NCBI GenBank assembly: GCA_964358175.1
Contig: CAYHOI010000116.1
Span: 1-5,435 of the forward strand
DNA length: 5,435 nt
Source: CAYHOI01 sp964358175
GTDB lineage: Bacteria > Margulisbacteria > Riflemargulisbacteria > GWF2-35-9
Reading direction: 5' to 3'
The notes beneath the pieces were generated by a model. It did not search any database, was not told the DNA's origin, and saw nothing but the letters and a program-made list of their open reading frames with translations. A program made the translations under genes and the position numbers. Positions 4,997 to 5,435 of this stretch are shown here, in pieces (the stretch's first letter is position 1; each line of letters opens with the position of its first letter).

Positions 4997-5435
4997 TTAA
5001 AATACTTTTGCATTTCATCTAACGATCTATCTATAGAATTATAAATAATGTTGTATAGATCGTTTTTATTGTCCGATAGGAATGATTTTTCTAGTGCTTC
5101 AAAGTAATTTACCCTTTCTTCACTTTTAATAATTGAAACCGGATACTTGTGTATAAGTAAAATTAAATTCATAAGTAATCGTGCTGTTCGGCCATTTCCA
5201 TCTATAAACGGATGAATATTAAGCAATTTTGTGTGGACGTCTGCTGCAATTTTTATAGGATGATCTTCTTGATTATTTTTGAGATATTCTGCTAACTCTT
5301 TCATAAGTGATGGGACTTGATCATGATGTGGTCGCTCATAATTAGAGCCACCGACGTGAACGATAGTGCGCCTATATAGTCCAGCCCAATCACTTAGATC
5401 GTTTAGAATAAATCGATTGATCTCTCTTATATTTT
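4993..5435 (-). CDS. Fic-domain protein, partial (N-terminus beyond the window)
   Basis: The frame is open from the right edge (first full codon at 5433) to the TAA at 4993-4995, giving the last 146 residues. An internal ATG at 5304 is not the start, because the upstream codons continue typical Fic sequence: WAGLYRR, then a flap-like VHVGGSNYERPHHDQVPSLM (about residues 26-43 of the visible part). The active-site loop is HPFIDGNGRTAR (5179-5214), with all canonical residues including the Phe. The following LLMNLILLIHKYPVSII matches the helix after the loop. The middle parallels the neighbouring Fic protein (AG-YR, G-xx-Y, HPI-AA, IHP-IDGNGRTARLLMNL), so the two are paralogs, clearly diverged at their C-termini. 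Whether it carries an inhibitory motif cannot be seen, as that part lies outside the window. The gene is strongly AT-rich. Confidence 0.9.
   Translation of the reverse strand, partial: NIREINRFILNDLSDWAGLYRRTIVHVGGSNYERPHHDQVPSLMKELAEYLKNNQEDHPIKIAADVHTKLLNIHPFIDGNGRTARLLMNLILLIHKYPVSIIKSEERVNYFEALEKSFLSDNKNDLYNIIYNSIDRSLDEMQKYFK

Noticed and set aside
5179..5304. ATG at 5304 as the start of the right-hand Fic gene
   Set aside because: Fic flap and upstream core residues continue in the same frame to the window edge, so this Met is internal.

Overview
The window is bacterial and has two parts. The left three quarters (bases 1 to about 3970) hold three housekeeping-type genes, all on the minus strand in the order leuB, a UDP-galactopyranose-mutase-like FAD oxidoreductase, tilS. 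The right part (about 3950 to 5435) is a visibly more AT-rich accessory segment with two tandem Fic-domain genes, a 5' fragment of a DUF805 membrane-protein gene, and the 3' tail of what looks like a BrnT-like toxin gene on the opposite strand. Ten Ns at 2283-2292 show that this is a draft, possibly metagenomic, scaffold.

Housekeeping block: leuB (3-isopropylmalate dehydrogenase, leucine synthesis), the FAD oxidoreductase (likely sugar-nucleotide or envelope-glycan chemistry) and tilS (lysidine synthase for tRNA-Ile CAU) are co-directional, with gaps of 51 bases and of 31 or 7 bases depending on the tilS start. They have no common pathway. leuB and the oxidoreductase lack a Shine-Dalgarno sequence. 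Each has a sigma70-like hexamer pair with a 17-base spacer whose -10 ends exactly 8 bases before the ATG, which predicts almost leaderless mRNAs. tilS instead has an AAGAGG overlapping the end of the upstream gene, which could serve a TTG start 24 bases before its first ATG.

Accessory block: read on the minus strand, a Fic gene (cut by the right edge) is followed after 17 bases by a complete class II-like Fic gene, and after 10 bases by a DUF805 start. Both junctions carry the same 14-base sequence, which contains the AAAGGAG ribosome binding site. The DUF805 gene loses family resemblance after about 33 codons. At that point (4098-4101) the sequence meets the stop codon of the toxin-like 3' fragment, which reads toward it from the leuB side. 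This is a recombination scar or a mis-assembly next to the leuB promoter.

The taxon cannot be fixed from this window. The LeuB variant (RENTEG type, with GGNINPAG near the cofactor region) recalls, from memory, uncultivated lineages such as Omnitrophota or Planctomycetes-related groups. This is a weak inference. No CRISPR array, tRNA, rRNA or complete mobile element is visible.
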